NCBI GenBank assembly: GCA_963795195.1
Contig: CAWCGU010000006.1
Location: forward strand, 2,728,001 to 2,792,000
DNA length: 64,000 nt
DNA from: CAWCGU01 sp963795195
Lineage (GTDB): Bacteria; Actinomycetota; Thermoleophilia; Solirubrobacterales; 70-9
Reading direction: 5' to 3'
The notes under the pieces are model-generated. The model was not told the DNA's origin. It did no database searches and was given only the letters and a program-made list of their open reading frames with translations. Below are positions 34,523-44,152 of the stretch, one piece after another. How positions within the stretch are numbered: position 1 is the first letter of the stretch; every line of letters begins with the position of its first letter. The translations under genes were made by a program, and so were the position numbers.

Positions 34523-36756
34523 GATTCGTATCCGGCAAGCCGAAAACCGCCGCCGTTCGCGTCATCGCGGGTGTCGGTCTGATCTGCCTCGTCGGCGTCG
34601 AGCCCGCGGCGGGTGCCGACGGCACCTTCGCGCAGCAGGCGAACGGGTCCCCATTCGGCGTCGGCGGGCAGGGGCCATCGTCGGTCGTGGCGGGCGACTT
34701 CAACTCGGACGGGCACGCGGACCTCGCAACGGCGAACTCCGGCACCGGCAACGTCTCAGTCCGCCTGGGCGCGGGGGACGGGTCTTTCGCGACGACTCCT
34801 GCCGGGTCTCCGTACCCGGCCGGATCCGCGCCGTTCGCTCTGGCGGTCTCCGACTTCAATGAGGACGGCGATCAGGACCTCGCGGCTGCGAACTCCGGAG
34901 GCACCGATGTCACGATCCTCCTCGGGGCTGGCGACGGGCGGTTCCCATCGCAGGCGCCCGGCTCCCCCGTGAGCGTCGGGAGCAATCCCTCGGCGATCGC
35001 CGTCGCCGACTTCGACGCCGACGGTCACGATGATTTCGTCACCGCCAATTTCGGGTCGAACAACCTCAGCGCGTTCGGGGGAAACGGCGATGGGACCTTC
35101 ACCGAGGCACCAAATTCGCCCCTCGCCGCCGGCATCCAGCCGAGCGGAATCGTGGCTGCCGAAACACTGGCGTACGGCCCCTACGACATCGTCGCCAGCA
35201 ATGCGGGGGCAAACACCGTGACGACGTGGCAAGGGAATCTCGGGGTCTTCGATTTCGCCAACTCTCAGCCCCTTTTCAACACGGGGCCGAGCCCGCAGGG
35301 GATCGCCGCCGCCGACATCAACGGCGATGGCTTCCCGGATATCGCTACGGCGAACGAGAACAACGACAGCGTCACGATCGGGCTGGACGCGGCAACCCAG
35401 AGCGGCGTGACGCCACCCGTGCCGTTCACTCAGCCGACCGGCTCTCCCTGGTCGGTCGGGGACCTTCCACAGTGGGTCTCCCTGGCTGACCTGAACTCTG
35501 ACCACAAACCCGACCTGGCTACGGCCAACTCGGGTTCCGATGACTTCAGCGTCCGCTTCGGCGATGGCGCCGGGGGCTTCCCGCTCGAGGTTCTCGGATC
35601 GCCCTGGGTCACGCACGACGAGCCTTATTCGCTCGCGATCGGCGACTACAACAGCGACGGTAATCAGGACATCGCATCGGCGAACCTCGCCTCCGATGAC
35701 GTCACAGTCAGGCTCGGTGGCGGCGCCCCCCGTGACGCCGGCAACCTGCTCCAGAACGGCGACGCAGAAGGGTCCGGAGCGGCGCGCCTGCGCTCGCAGA
35801 GCCCGGCGATCCCGGGTTGGCAGACCACAAACAGGTTCACCTATGCCCGGTATTCGACTCCGGGCGGGTTCCCGACGTTGTCGGACGCAACCATCTGGGA
35901 GGGTGGGATGAACGCCTTCGCCGGCGGCCCCGGCGGCGGGACGCCCTCGTCGGCTTCCCAGACGGTTGACGTTTCGTCGAAGGCCGCGTCGATCGACGCC
36001 GGGCTCGCGAGTGTCCAATTCTCGGCCGACATCGGAGGCTTCGGGAACCAGTCGCTTGGGATGAGGGCGCTCGCGATCTTCAGGAGTGCCGGCGGAGCTT
36101 CGCTGGGTCAGGTGGATTTGGGCAACGTCTCGCGATTCACCCGCAACTACCTCGCGGTGTTGCTGTACCGCAGCGAATCCGCCGCTGTCCCGAAGCTGAC
36201 GAGGTCGATCGAGGTGCGCCTGGAGGCACAGGGTGACGTTCCGCCCTACAGCTCCAATCTCGCCGACAACGTCGTCTTGACGATGGACGCGCCAGCGCCG
36301 CCGCCACTGCCGTTGACGCCTCCGCTCGAGCCACTGACGCCCCCGCTGGAGCCCGTAAACCCGACCCCGGACCCCGGGCCGAGTCCAGATCCGGGCCCGA
36401 GTCCAGATCCGGGCCCGACCCCTGACCCCGGCCCCGGACCTGCTCCCGATCCGGGCCCGAACCCGCCCAACACGATCCTGGACAAGAAAGGACTTGCGAA
36501 ACACCTGCGCCAGCGCTCGATCGTCCTCCGCTTCAGCTCAGACGACCCAACCGCTGACTTTCAGTGCAGCCTCGCGAAGTCGGGCAAGCGAAGTCCTCGC
36601 CAGAAGGCGCTCGGGAAATGGAGCGCGTGCACCTCACCGAAGGCCTACCAACACCTCAAGGTCGGCAGATACGTCTTTTCCGTGCGGGCGAGCGACGAGG
36701 ATGGTGCCGATCCCAACCCGCCGTCCTTCAGCTTCCGGCGTGTCCGCCGCGGTTAG
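34519..36756 (+). CDS. Secreted FG-GAP/VCBS-repeat protein with Pro-rich wall tail
   Basis: About 745 residues. TTG 34519, nine bases after AGGAG and overlapping the stop of the giant gene, is preferred; GTG 34510 is also in frame. After a signal peptide come six or seven FG-GAP/VCBS repeats with the calcium-type loop DxNxDGxxD: VVAGDFNSDGHADLATANSG, VSDFNEDGDQDLAAANSGG, VADFDADGHDDFVTANFG, AADINGDGFPDIATANEN, IGDYNSDGNQDIASANLA. These should form a beta-propeller. A jelly-roll-like domain (NLLQNGDAEGSG, IPGWQTTNRFTYARY) follows. A linker of PDPGPSPDPGP repeats and a C-terminal Ig-like module (KHLRQRSIVLRFSSDDPTAD) end the protein. Coupled translation with the giant protein implies a joint surface function. 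Confidence 0.85.
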   Translation: MRFVSGKPKTAAVRVIAGVGLICLVGVEPAAGADGTFAQQANGSPFGVGGQGPSSVVAGDFNSDGHADLATANSGTGNVSVRLGAGDGSFATTPAGSPYPAGSAPFALAVSDFNEDGDQDLAAANSGGTDVTILLGAGDGRFPSQAPGSPVSVGSNPSAIAVADFDADGHDDFVTANFGSNNLSAFGGNGDGTFTEAPNSPLAAGIQPSGIVAAETLAYGPYDIVASNAGANTVTTWQGNLGVFDFANSQPLFNTGPSPQGIAAADINGDGFPDIATANENNDSVTIGLDAATQSGVTPPVPFTQPTGSPWSVGDLPQWVSLADLNSDHKPDLATANSGSDDFSVRFGDGAGGFPLEVLGSPWVTHDEPYSLAIGDYNSDGNQDIASANLASDDVTVRLGGGAPRDAGNLLQNGDAEGSGAARLRSQSPAIPGWQTTNRFTYARYSTPGGFPTLSDATIWEGGMNAFAGGPGGGTPSSASQTVDVSSKAASIDAGLASVQFSADIGGFGNQSLGMRALAIFRSAGGASLGQVDLGNVSRFTRNYLAVLLYRSESAAVPKLTRSIEVRLEAQGDVPPYSSNLADNVVLTMDAPAPPPLPLTPPLEPLTPPLEPVNPTPDPGPSPDPGPSPDPGPTPDPGPGPAPDPGPNPPNTILDKKGLAKHLRQRSIVLRFSSDDPTADFQCSLAKSGKRSPRQKALGKWSACTSPKAYQHLKVGRYVFSVRASDEDGADPNPPSFSFRRVRRG

Positions 36757-36790
36757 ACGTCACCGTCCGACCCCGACGGTCTCACAGACG

Positions 36791-36890
36791 ATCGCTCCAC
36801 GATTCGCAGGTGGTAGCGAGAAACGAATCGGGCCCCCGCTATGTCTCTCGTTACCACGCTCGAGCCCTCCGCCAGGAGGGTTTCTGCGTT
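36791..36890 (+). repeat. Att-like dispersed repeat, copy B (full form)
   Basis: Same layout as copy A: GGTGGTAGCGAGAAACGAAT then CGGGCCC, inverted repeat arm TGTCTCTCGTTACC, then CCCTCC-GCCA-GGAGGG-TTT. It is nearly identical to A from the core to the hairpin. It begins 34 bases after the FG-GAP gene. Confidence 0.8.
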
Positions 36891-36955
36891 TCAAGGGCAT
36901 CGGCGAGCGCCGCGGACACCGTCGCCGACACCTCAACCCGGTGTTCGACCCAGGC
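36830..36955 (-). pseudogene. Serine recombinase, C-terminal relic 2 (short)
   Basis: Only the last part of the protein remains: WVEHRVEVSATVSAALADAL, in frame with codons running into repeat copy B. It is homologous to relic 1 (HRVEISATVSQAVADSFQNA) and relic 3 (RRVGVSATVSQAVADAFENT). The 37.0 kb side shows no more recombinase sequence. The rest of the 36757-37075 interval holds no gene. Confidence 0.65.
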
Positions 36956-37075
36956 AGGCAGGCAGGTCCGGCGGAAGCAGCAGAAGCCACCTGACAGGAT
37001 GCTTTTCTTAGAGGGCCTCCGCGATCTCGGAAGTTCTTGGGGGGCGTGGGTCCTGTCGCGGGGCTTTGCTTGCGC

Positions 37076-37586
37076 TCAGGGGAGCCAGGTGATGCCAATG
37101 CGCTCGGAAGCGGCGGCGTAGGCCTCAGGCCCAAGCGTGCCGGCGCGGTCGGCCTCCGCGAGCATCCGGAAGAATCCGTCGAAACCGCCAGGAGACGTAA
37201 TGACCAGGAATCGTCCCTGGCCGGGAACCACTCGTTGGTGCCCGTGAGGGACATCTAGCGGTAGGAAGGCAAAACCGCCGGGACCGAGCTGGAGCTCATC
37301 CTCGCCGCATTGAAAGACGTGCTCGCCCTCGAGGATGTGGAACAGCTCGTTCTCGTGCTCGTGGACATGAAGCGGCGTATCGAGCAGCGGCGGCAGTTCC
37401 TCCCAAATAGTGAGTGCGCCGCCAGTCTGGGCGCTCCAATCGCCGCGGTGGGCGCTGGGTTTGTGCGACAGCCGCTGATGGAGCTGGGGCGGCTCAGCAC
37501 CTCAGGCGGGAGCGCTCGAACGCAGGCACGAACGCTGTGCGTGGACGGAGTGAGAAGCGAATCGGATCACCGTCGGTACGGCGCAT
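37076..37586 (-). pseudogene. Cupin-domain protein, frameshift near the N-terminus
   Basis: One open stretch on the minus strand reads a complete cupin: LPPLLDTPLHVHEHENELFH contains the HxHxxxE metal motif, then GPGGFAFLPLDVPHGHQRVV and ITSPGGFDGFFRMLAEADRA to ERIGITWLP. It has no start codon. A plausible start (ATG 37586, MRRTDGDPIRFSLRPRTAFV) is in another frame and ends about where the cupin frame opens (near 37500). One indel joins them into about 170 residues, the length of related quercetinase-like proteins. A related intact cupin lies at 47202. Confidence 0.65.
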
Positions 37587-37630
37587 GAGCCCTCCGTCTA
37601 GAGAGCTCAGTTGCCGCTAGCCTCTCGCGT

Positions 37631-38293
37631 ATGAAGGTCGTCGTCGCTGGCGGGCACGGGAAAATCGGGCTGCGACTGCTTCGCCAACTTGCGGCGCGCG
37701 GCGACGAACCCGTGGGGATGATCCGCAGTCCCGACCAGGTTCCTGACCTCGAGGCTGTCGGGGCCGAGGCGGTCGTCCTCGACCTGGAGCGCGAGGATGC
37801 GAGCGCCCTCGCCACGGCGCTCGAGGGGGCCGACGCGCTCGTGTTCAGCGCCGGAGCCGGCGCGGGTAGCGACCCCGCTCGCAAGCAGACGGTCGACAGC
37901 GGCGCGGCGGTCAAGCTGATCGATGCTTGCCACGAGGCGGGCGTGAGTCGGTACGTGATGGTGAGTGCCATCACGACGGATCAGCCTGAGCGCTGGAGCG
38001 AGGCGATGCGGCCCTACTACGAGGCCAAGCGCGCCGCCGACGAAGCCCTTCTGGCCTCCGGTCTCGAGCACACGATCGTCCGCCCCGGCTCGCTGACCGA
38101 CGCGTCCGGGACCGGCGCGATCGCAGTCGGAATGCCTCTCGAGCGGAGCGGGGAGGTGAGTCGCGACGACGTCGCCGCGACGTTGGTCGCGGTGCTCGAC
38201 GAGCCAGGGATGGTCGGTTTCAGTTTCGACCTCCTTGCTGGCGAGACGCCGATCGCAGATGCGATCGCGGGCCTCGCCGCTACCGCGCAGTGA
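37631..38293 (+). CDS. NAD(P)-binding SDR-like oxidoreductase (atypical SDR, YwnB type)
   Basis: 220 residues, full length for this group. The nucleotide-binding motif is at the N-terminus (MKVVVAGGHGKIGLRLLRQL). Next come the acidic strand VGAEAVVLDLEREDA, the central ALVFSAGAGAGSDP, the SRYVMVSA strand and the YYEAKRAADEALLASGLEHT helix with HTIVRPGSL. These short atypical SDRs include sugar-epimerase-like and NmrA-like members; the activity is not predictable. Divergently arranged with the broken cupin, 44 bases apart. Confidence 0.85.
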   Translation: MKVVVAGGHGKIGLRLLRQLAARGDEPVGMIRSPDQVPDLEAVGAEAVVLDLEREDASALATALEGADALVFSAGAGAGSDPARKQTVDSGAAVKLIDACHEAGVSRYVMVSAITTDQPERWSEAMRPYYEAKRAADEALLASGLEHTIVRPGSLTDASGTGAIAVGMPLERSGEVSRDDVAATLVAVLDEPGMVGFSFDLLAGETPIADAIAGLAATAQ

Positions 38294-38387
38294 CCGATCA
38301 GGTGCTCGTGTTCGCAGCGTCGTTCTGACGCGACAGCTGGCAGCGGCGGGCCCCTAGGCCAGCCAGCGTTACGACTCCAGACCTTCC

Positions 38388-38456
38388 CGCTCCACGATCC
38401 GTGGGTGGTTGCGAAAATCGAATCGGGCCACCTATCGGATTCAGGCAAGACGCACG
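38388..38456 (+). repeat. Att-like dispersed repeat, copy C (second form)
   Basis: Core ATCCGTGGGTGGTTGCGAAA with ATCGAATCGGGCC, after which the sequence is CACCTATCGGATT and then GACGCACG. That right part is shared with copies E and G, not with A and B. Confidence 0.7.
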
Positions 38457-38587
38457 AAAGGCGGGCGGGATCAGGCTCCTGCTCCTCGCGCAGAGCGGGA
38501 ACGAGTGGCGAGGCATTCAGGAATGTCGCGTGACGACCGGAGCCGATGAGACGATCGCCGCGTGTCGAGAACCGACAGAGACATTCC

Positions 38588-38947
38588 ATGAAGCTGGTTC
38601 TGCTGGTTGGCGTCGCCCAGAACTGGTTCGGCGCCGCGATGATGTTGCTCGAGGTTTGGCGACGGGCGCGTTCTGACACGGACCCTCCCGATTACGAACA
38701 GTTGAAGATGTTCGCCGCGGGAACCGCCGCGACGTTCGGGGCGTTCTATCTCTACCTCTTCATCAACCCCCGCTACGTCATCCCGTTCCTTGTCTTCGGC
38801 GCCGCGCTAAAGACGTGGGCATTCATTCTCTCGGCGATCCTGCGCGTCCGCGGTCGGCTCGCCCGGGAGCCATTTCTGGTTTTCGGCGGCAGCAACCTCC
38901 TTGTCGCAACACTGTTCTGGATCTACGTCGTCGTGACGGCTACCTGA
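38588..38947 (+). CDS. Four-helix membrane protein of unknown function
   Basis: 119 residues. Four hydrophobic helices are visible: LVLLVGVAQNWFGAAMMLLE, FAAGTAATFGAFYLYLFI, IPFLVFGAALKTWAFILSAI and LLVATLFWIYVVVTA. No charged active-site motif is seen. ATG 38588 gives the first helix directly; an in-frame earlier codon would only add Arg-rich residues. It is a single gene between repeat copy C and a recombinase relic. Confidence 0.65.
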   Translation: MKLVLLVGVAQNWFGAAMMLLEVWRRARSDTDPPDYEQLKMFAAGTAATFGAFYLYLFINPRYVIPFLVFGAALKTWAFILSAILRVRGRLAREPFLVFGGSNLLVATLFWIYVVVTAT

Positions 38948-38949
38948 AA

Positions 38950-39655
38950 CCAGAACTGCTCGACATTGGTTCGCCGAGCCTCTACCGTCCTTCCGGAGGG
39001 TCTTCGTGTTTTCGAAGGCGTCGGCAACAGCTTGCGACACCGTCGCCGAGACTCCCACCCGTCGCGCGGCCTTGTCATAGACGATCTGAAGCTCGAAGGT
39101 TCGAATGTCAGGCGCTGGATCTCGGGCGTCGCGGCTCGCAGCGACTTAGCCAGATTAGGGAGCCGATCAAGCTGCTCGCTGATTTCCTGCTCTTCGGCTT
39201 CCTCACGCTCGACGCCGAGGCTCGCCAGCGCGTCCTCCAGCGCCTCCTTCTCCCCGCGAAGCTCCGCGATTCGCTCCGAGACCAACTCGGGTTCGATCCC
39301 GCGCTCCAGCGCCTGCACCTAAGCCTTGATCTTGCGGTCGAGTTCGCCGATCTGCTGACGCATCCTGGTTCCGGCGAGCTTGCCGGTTCGTTTCTCCTCC
39401 CGGCTTTGGGAGCGCAGCTGCCGCTCGAGCTTCTCGACACGAAGCGGGCCAAAGATCCGGTGCTCGAAGAACCGAAAGACGACGCACCATGCCCGAGAGC
39501 AGGTAGGCGCGCTTCGACCTCGCGCTGGCCGGCGCCCTGACCTTATCCTCGAAGCGCTCCTGCGCGGCCGCGAACGTGTCGTCGCAGACAATCGGCAGGT
39601 GGGCTTCCTCGCTGATCACCCACTCCTCGCGAGCGCGCTGAAGCTCGGCTCCTAA
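38950..39655 (-). pseudogene. Large serine recombinase, C-terminal relic 3
   Basis: Pieces on the minus strand: AREEWVISEEAHLPIVCDDT with FAAAQERFEDKV, then FRFFEHRIFGPLRVEKLERQ, then LVSERIAELRGEKEALEDAL and LDRLPNLAKSLRAATPEIQR, and finally VSATVSQAVADAFENTKTL. They match relic 1 in order. An in-frame TAG at 39319-39321 and at least two frame changes interrupt it, and the catalytic domain is absent. Confidence 0.75.
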
Positions 39656-39693
39656 CCGGCTCTCCGAGCTGAACAACCGCTCGGGTCTTACAG

Positions 39694-40455
39694 CTAGCGC
39701 TCGCAGCCGCGCACGGTATCTCGGCCGGGGCCGCCCGAGCAACGATCGATGCCGGGGCCGCCGAGAAGCCGGTCGTTGTTGGCGCCGCCAATGAGTACGT
39801 CCTTTCCGCCCCCGCCGCGGATGATGTCCATCCCGGCAGAGCCACAGATAACGTCCCTGCCGCCGAGCCCGTGGATGACGTCGTTACCGCCGAGCGAGGC
39901 GATGACATTGCGCCCGTGGGTGCCCCGGATCCTGTCGGCCTCCGGCGTGCCGATGATCGTCACCGCCCTGCCGCCGCAGCGCCGGTTCGTGTCAGGGCGG
40001 TTGAACACCCTGGTCGTCTCACTGTCGCTCACTTGCTGGGCGTCGACCCCGCCGCTTGTAACCGTGGCGGTGTTGGTATAGAGACCGCGCCGGCGCGGGC
40101 GGACCTTGATCGACACCGCTGCGGAGCCACCGCTGGCGATCGTTCCCAGCGCGCACATGGTCTGCCTGCGTCGGTATTCACAACGCTTCCCCTGAGAGGC
40201 GAAAACCGACACGAAGCTCAGGCCGGACGGCAGCCGATCGGTGACCACGACACCAGTCGCCGGGTCGGGGCCCGCGTTATTGACCGCGATCGTGTAGTTC
40301 AGGTTGTCGAATTTGTCGATGTGCTCGCGGTCGGCTGTCTTGGTGACGGTCAGGCTGGCTGTGGCCGGCGCGAGCGCGGGCACGAGAACCCCTAGGGCGA
40401 GAGCGCCGAAGCCAACCCCGAGTGCCGCGAATCTTGTGGTAGACGCCCTCATCAT
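39694..40455 (-). CDS. Secreted DUF11 plus RTX-type calcium-binding repeat protein
   Basis: About 253 residues from ATG 40455 (double ATG). The signal peptide (FAALGVGFGALALGVLVPAL) is followed by a DUF11 domain (SLTVTKTADREHIDKFDNLN, VVVTDRLPSGLSFVSV). Hemolysin-type nonapeptide repeats follow: GGNDVIHGLGGRDVICGSAG, IIRGGGGKDVLIGGANNDR, which coil around Ca2+. Two Cys-bearing repeats near the end are typical of actinobacterial members. It acts extracellularly, probably at the cell surface. Longer starts upstream would run into repeat copy E. Confidence 0.85.
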   Translation of the reverse strand: MMRASTTRFAALGVGFGALALGVLVPALAPATASLTVTKTADREHIDKFDNLNYTIAVNNAGPDPATGVVVTDRLPSGLSFVSVFASQGKRCEYRRRQTMCALGTIASGGSAAVSIKVRPRRRGLYTNTATVTSGGVDAQQVSDSETTRVFNRPDTNRRCGGRAVTIIGTPEADRIRGTHGRNVIASLGGNDVIHGLGGRDVICGSAGMDIIRGGGGKDVLIGGANNDRLLGGPGIDRCSGGPGRDTVRGCER

Positions 40456-40548
40456 CTGGCCCCCTACCCGACTGGCTTCCTCGCCAAAACGGCACGTCAG
40501 AATTCCGACCTCCCCTCGCATGCAAGACAGGCTTCGTTCACCCTCCCA

Positions 40549-40626
40549 GGCGTGACCGCGCAATTATCCGCGGGTGGTACCTAAAGACAGATCGGGCCAC
40601 GTATCGGGATTTAAGGGAGACGCACG
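40549..40626 (+). repeat. Att-like dispersed repeat, copy E (second form)
   Basis: GCGTGACCGCGCAATTATCC, then GCGGGTGGTACC, a diverged middle, then ATCGGGCCACGTATCGGGAT and GACGCACG. It lies eight bases before the SnoaL-like gene. Confidence 0.65.
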
Positions 40627-40634
40627 CGGCGGAG

Positions 40635-41108
40635 TTGCTCGATACTGAGCCCGTGGCAACGACCTTCGAGCTCGCGGACCGTGTACTCGACGCGTTTGCG
40701 GCCGAGGATCTCGCAGGCGACCCCCACTCGACCGAGATGGCGACGGTGTTACGCGAACTCGCCGCGCCGGACTTCGTCTGCTCATTCATCGCCGGCTCTG
40801 AGGGCATGAGGAATGACTTCCACGGCGTCGAAGGGCTGCTCGACGGCTGGGCCGACTGGACAGGCGCGTTCGAGCGATATCGGATCGAGCGGGAGGGTGA
40901 ACCGATCGGGACCGGGGACGCGGTGGTTGGCTACACGCGCCAGATCGCGACCATCCGAGGCTCGGGCAGCGCGATTGAGACGGCGTCGGCGGGTGCATTC
41001 TTCTTTCGCGACGAACGTCTGACACGACTCGAGCTGCACCTCGACCGCGGGGCGGCGCTGCGATCCGCCGGGCTCGGCGACCCGGCCGGCGAGCCCGGCG
41101 TCGGCTAA
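40635..41108 (+). CDS. SnoaL-like / NTF2-fold protein 3
   Basis: 157 residues from TTG 40635 (GTG 40653 is an alternative). NTF2-like pattern: ADRVLDAFAAEDLAGD, LRELAAPDFVCSFI, VEGLLDGWADWTGAFERYRI and FFFRDERLTRLELHLDR. Function unknown. It sits alone between repeat copies E and F, like a cassette. Confidence 0.75.
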   Translation: MLDTEPVATTFELADRVLDAFAAEDLAGDPHSTEMATVLRELAAPDFVCSFIAGSEGMRNDFHGVEGLLDGWADWTGAFERYRIEREGEPIGTGDAVVGYTRQIATIRGSGSAIETASAGAFFFRDERLTRLELHLDRGAALRSAGLGDPAGEPGVG

Positions 41109-41149
41109 TGCCCGCCCGGGTGACGGGTCGTCCGAAAGTCATGCGGCCA

Positions 41150-41205
41150 GGCGTGACCGCTCAACAATCCGCGGGTGGTAGCGAGAAACGAATCGGGCCA
41201 GGATC
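41150..41205 (+). repeat. Att-like dispersed repeat, copy F
   Basis: GCGTGACCGCTCAACAATCC, GCGGGTGGTAGCGAGAAACG, AATCGGGCC, very close to copies A and B up to the GGGCC. The sequence then differs from all others. Confidence 0.75.
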
Positions 41206-41267
41206 CGATTTTTCGGGCCGGCGCCCGTCGTCGTCCCCTACTTGCCCGCAGACGCGGCAGCGAAGGG

Positions 41268-41537
41268 TTAGTCGCCGTCACCCGGACCATCTGCCTTCAG
41301 CGCCCCGGCCTTCAACTCCGCGCGCTTGCCGGCCAGCAACCCCAGGTTCGAGACGATGAACGGGACGAAGTAGGTCACCCCGACCTTGATCCAGGTCGCG
41401 GTCGTCGCGTCGCCGGCGACGATCAAGTCGAGCTGGTTTATCGCCATCAGGACTGTGCCGATCACAAGCGCTATCGGCACCGTGCTGCGCAGGTGCTCGC
41501 GGCGAAGGCAGATCCGCAGTGCGTCGCGGGCGCTCAT
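41268..41537 (-). CDS. nrtS: NrtS-like nitrate/nitrite transport-associated membrane protein
   Basis: 89 residues with two membrane helices. IALVIGTVLMAINQLDLIV and WIKVGVTYFVPFIVSNLGLL match the small NrtS family, including the N-terminal CLRREH segment. NrtS has been proposed as a nitrate/nitrite transporter of cyanobacteria and others. It lies alone between repeat copy F and the DUF427 gene. Confidence 0.8.
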   Translation of the reverse strand: MSARDALRICLRREHLRSTVPIALVIGTVLMAINQLDLIVAGDATTATWIKVGVTYFVPFIVSNLGLLAGKRAELKAGALKADGPGDGD

Positions 41538-41658
41538 GCACCGATCCTCTCACTCGGGCTTGCAGCTCAGAGCTTCGAGTAGAAATCCAGGCCAACCTGG
41601 TCGAGCAGCTTCGTGCTGGACCCAGGATCGTCGACTTACGGTTCAGCCGCCACACCGC

Positions 41659-41940
41659 TCACGGACGGACATCGACGCCGTTCCAGAAGGCCACGTGGTT
41701 GCGGATCTTGCGAATCCAGGGATACGGATGCCGGTATGTCCACGCGGCATCTCGGTTGCTCTCGCCGCCCACCTCGACCGTGTAGTAGCTGGCGAGGCCC
41801 TTCCAGATGCACAGCGACTTCATTGCGCTCCGCTTCAGGTAGCGCTGATCGACGCTTTCGGGCGGGAAGTAGTGGTTTCCCTCGACGACCTTCGTCTCGT
41901 TGCTTTCGGCGAGCACCACGCCGTTCCAAATTGCCCTCAT
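41659..41940 (-). CDS. DUF427 domain protein
   Basis: 93 residues, full length for DUF427. Signature: GVVLAESNETKVVEGNHYFP, then CIWKGLASYYTVEVGG and the Trp/Tyr end DAAWTYRHPYPWIRKIRNHV with FWNGVDV. A beta-tent fold of unknown biochemical role. No partner gene is adjacent. The 41941-42151 gap upstream shows nothing. Confidence 0.92.
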   Translation of the reverse strand: MRAIWNGVVLAESNETKVVEGNHYFPPESVDQRYLKRSAMKSLCIWKGLASYYTVEVGGESNRDAAWTYRHPYPWIRKIRNHVAFWNGVDVRP

Positions 41941-42151
41941 TTCACGCCTTCCTAATCTCGATGACTTCTACCGGTGTGACCCCGGGAGCGACGGGAGGGA
42001 TTCAGCAGTGAGTCCCACGATCGGAAAGTCGCCCCCGCCACGAGATCGCCGGCTGCCTCACGCAGATCGCCGTGGGCCATTGACGAAGAAGTTGTGGGCG
42101 TCTCGGGAATCGCAAGACCCGGAACGCGACAACCCGGCCCGCATCGTCGAG

Positions 42152-43516
<1,365 letters not shown>

Positions 43517-43530
43517 GCTGTAGTATCAGT

Positions 43531-43550
43531 CTAGCAAAATATTTAGCTAG
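43531..43550. promoter_or_regulatory. Operator-like palindrome between merA and the ArsR-type regulator
   Basis: CTAGCAAAAT/ATTTAGCTAG, 9 of 10 positions symmetric, in a 40-base AT-rich intergenic region of otherwise GC-rich DNA. It is centred 24 bases from the merA start and 16 from the regulator start, as expected for an ArsR/SmtB operator repressing both genes. Confidence 0.65.
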
Positions 43551-43556
43551 CTTAAT

Positions 43557-43943
43557 ATGATCAAGTCAGCGACAGCCCTTGCCGAAGCCCCGTTTCTGCT
43601 CCCCAGCAGTCCCACCGAGGCCGAGTTGCTCGGCAAGTACTTCCGTGTCCTCGCCGACCCGAGCCGGCTTCGGATTTTGGATGCCCTCGACGAGGCAGGA
43701 GAGCTGTCGGTCGGCGAGCTGGTCGAGCGCCTCGATCTGCCCCAGCCGAGCGTTTCCAACCACCTCGCTTGCCTTCGTTGGTGTGGCTTCGTGGTCGCGC
43801 GGCGCGAGCACCGCACGGTCTACAACCGCGTCGCGGACGCCAGGGTCAGCGAGGTCATTTCAATTGCTCGCTCGCTGTTGGCCGACAACGCCGAGCACGT
43901 CGCCGCTTGCCGGACGGTCTCCCGCGGCGGCGGGGCGGAATGA
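43557..43943 (+). CDS. ArsR/SmtB-family metal-sensing repressor (CmtR/actinobacterial MerR type)
   Basis: 128 residues. Winged helix: LADPSRLRILDALDEAGELS, then LPQPSVSNHLACLRWCGFVV. Cys72 and Cys76 in the recognition-helix CLRWC, together with Cys118 near the C-terminus (HVAACRT), reproduce the three-Cys site of CmtR (Cys57, 61, 102) and of ArsR-type MerR in Streptomyces. The gene is next to merA, so mercury is the likely inducer, although Cd/Pb sensing is possible. The stop overlaps the next start (AATGA). Confidence 0.9.
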   Translation: MIKSATALAEAPFLLPSSPTEAELLGKYFRVLADPSRLRILDALDEAGELSVGELVERLDLPQPSVSNHLACLRWCGFVVARREHRTVYNRVADARVSEVISIARSLLADNAEHVAACRTVSRGGGAE

Positions 43944-44152
43944 CAAGCACGGGCGACGCCAGCAAAGGGACCGGAGACGGTTGGCTCGGGGTCGGCACCG
44001 CCGCGGTTGTCGTCGCGTGCTGCGCAGCCGGGCCGTTTCTTCTCGCCGCTGTCGGCGGGCTCACGGTGGGAGCGCTGCTCGGCATCGGCGCCGGGCTGGC
44101 GGCGATCGTGATCGCCGTACTGGTGATCGCCCTGGGCCGAAAACGCACCTGA
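43940..44152 (+). CDS. Small MerT/MerF-like mercury transport membrane protein
   Basis: 70 residues with two membrane helices (GVGTAAVVVACCAAGPFLLA; GALLGIGAGLAAIVIAVLVI). Vicinal Cys27-Cys28 in the first helix is the Hg(II)-binding pair of MerT/MerF proteins, and the location directly after the regulator (4-base overlap) supports this. It should bring Hg(II) inward to MerA. Shorter than MerT (about 116), close to MerF. Confidence 0.75.
   Translation: MTSTGDASKGTGDGWLGVGTAAVVVACCAAGPFLLAAVGGLTVGALLGIGAGLAAIVIAVLVIALGRKRT

Noticed and set aside
36362..36460. Regular repeats coding for PDPGPSPDPGP considered as mobile repeat
   Set aside because: Simple protein linker repeat inside the FG-GAP gene.
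37545..37580. GTGAGAAGCGAATCGG-like piece considered as an eighth att-like repeat copy
   Set aside because: Only about 16 bases match and they lie within the probable cupin N-terminus; no flanking core or right half.
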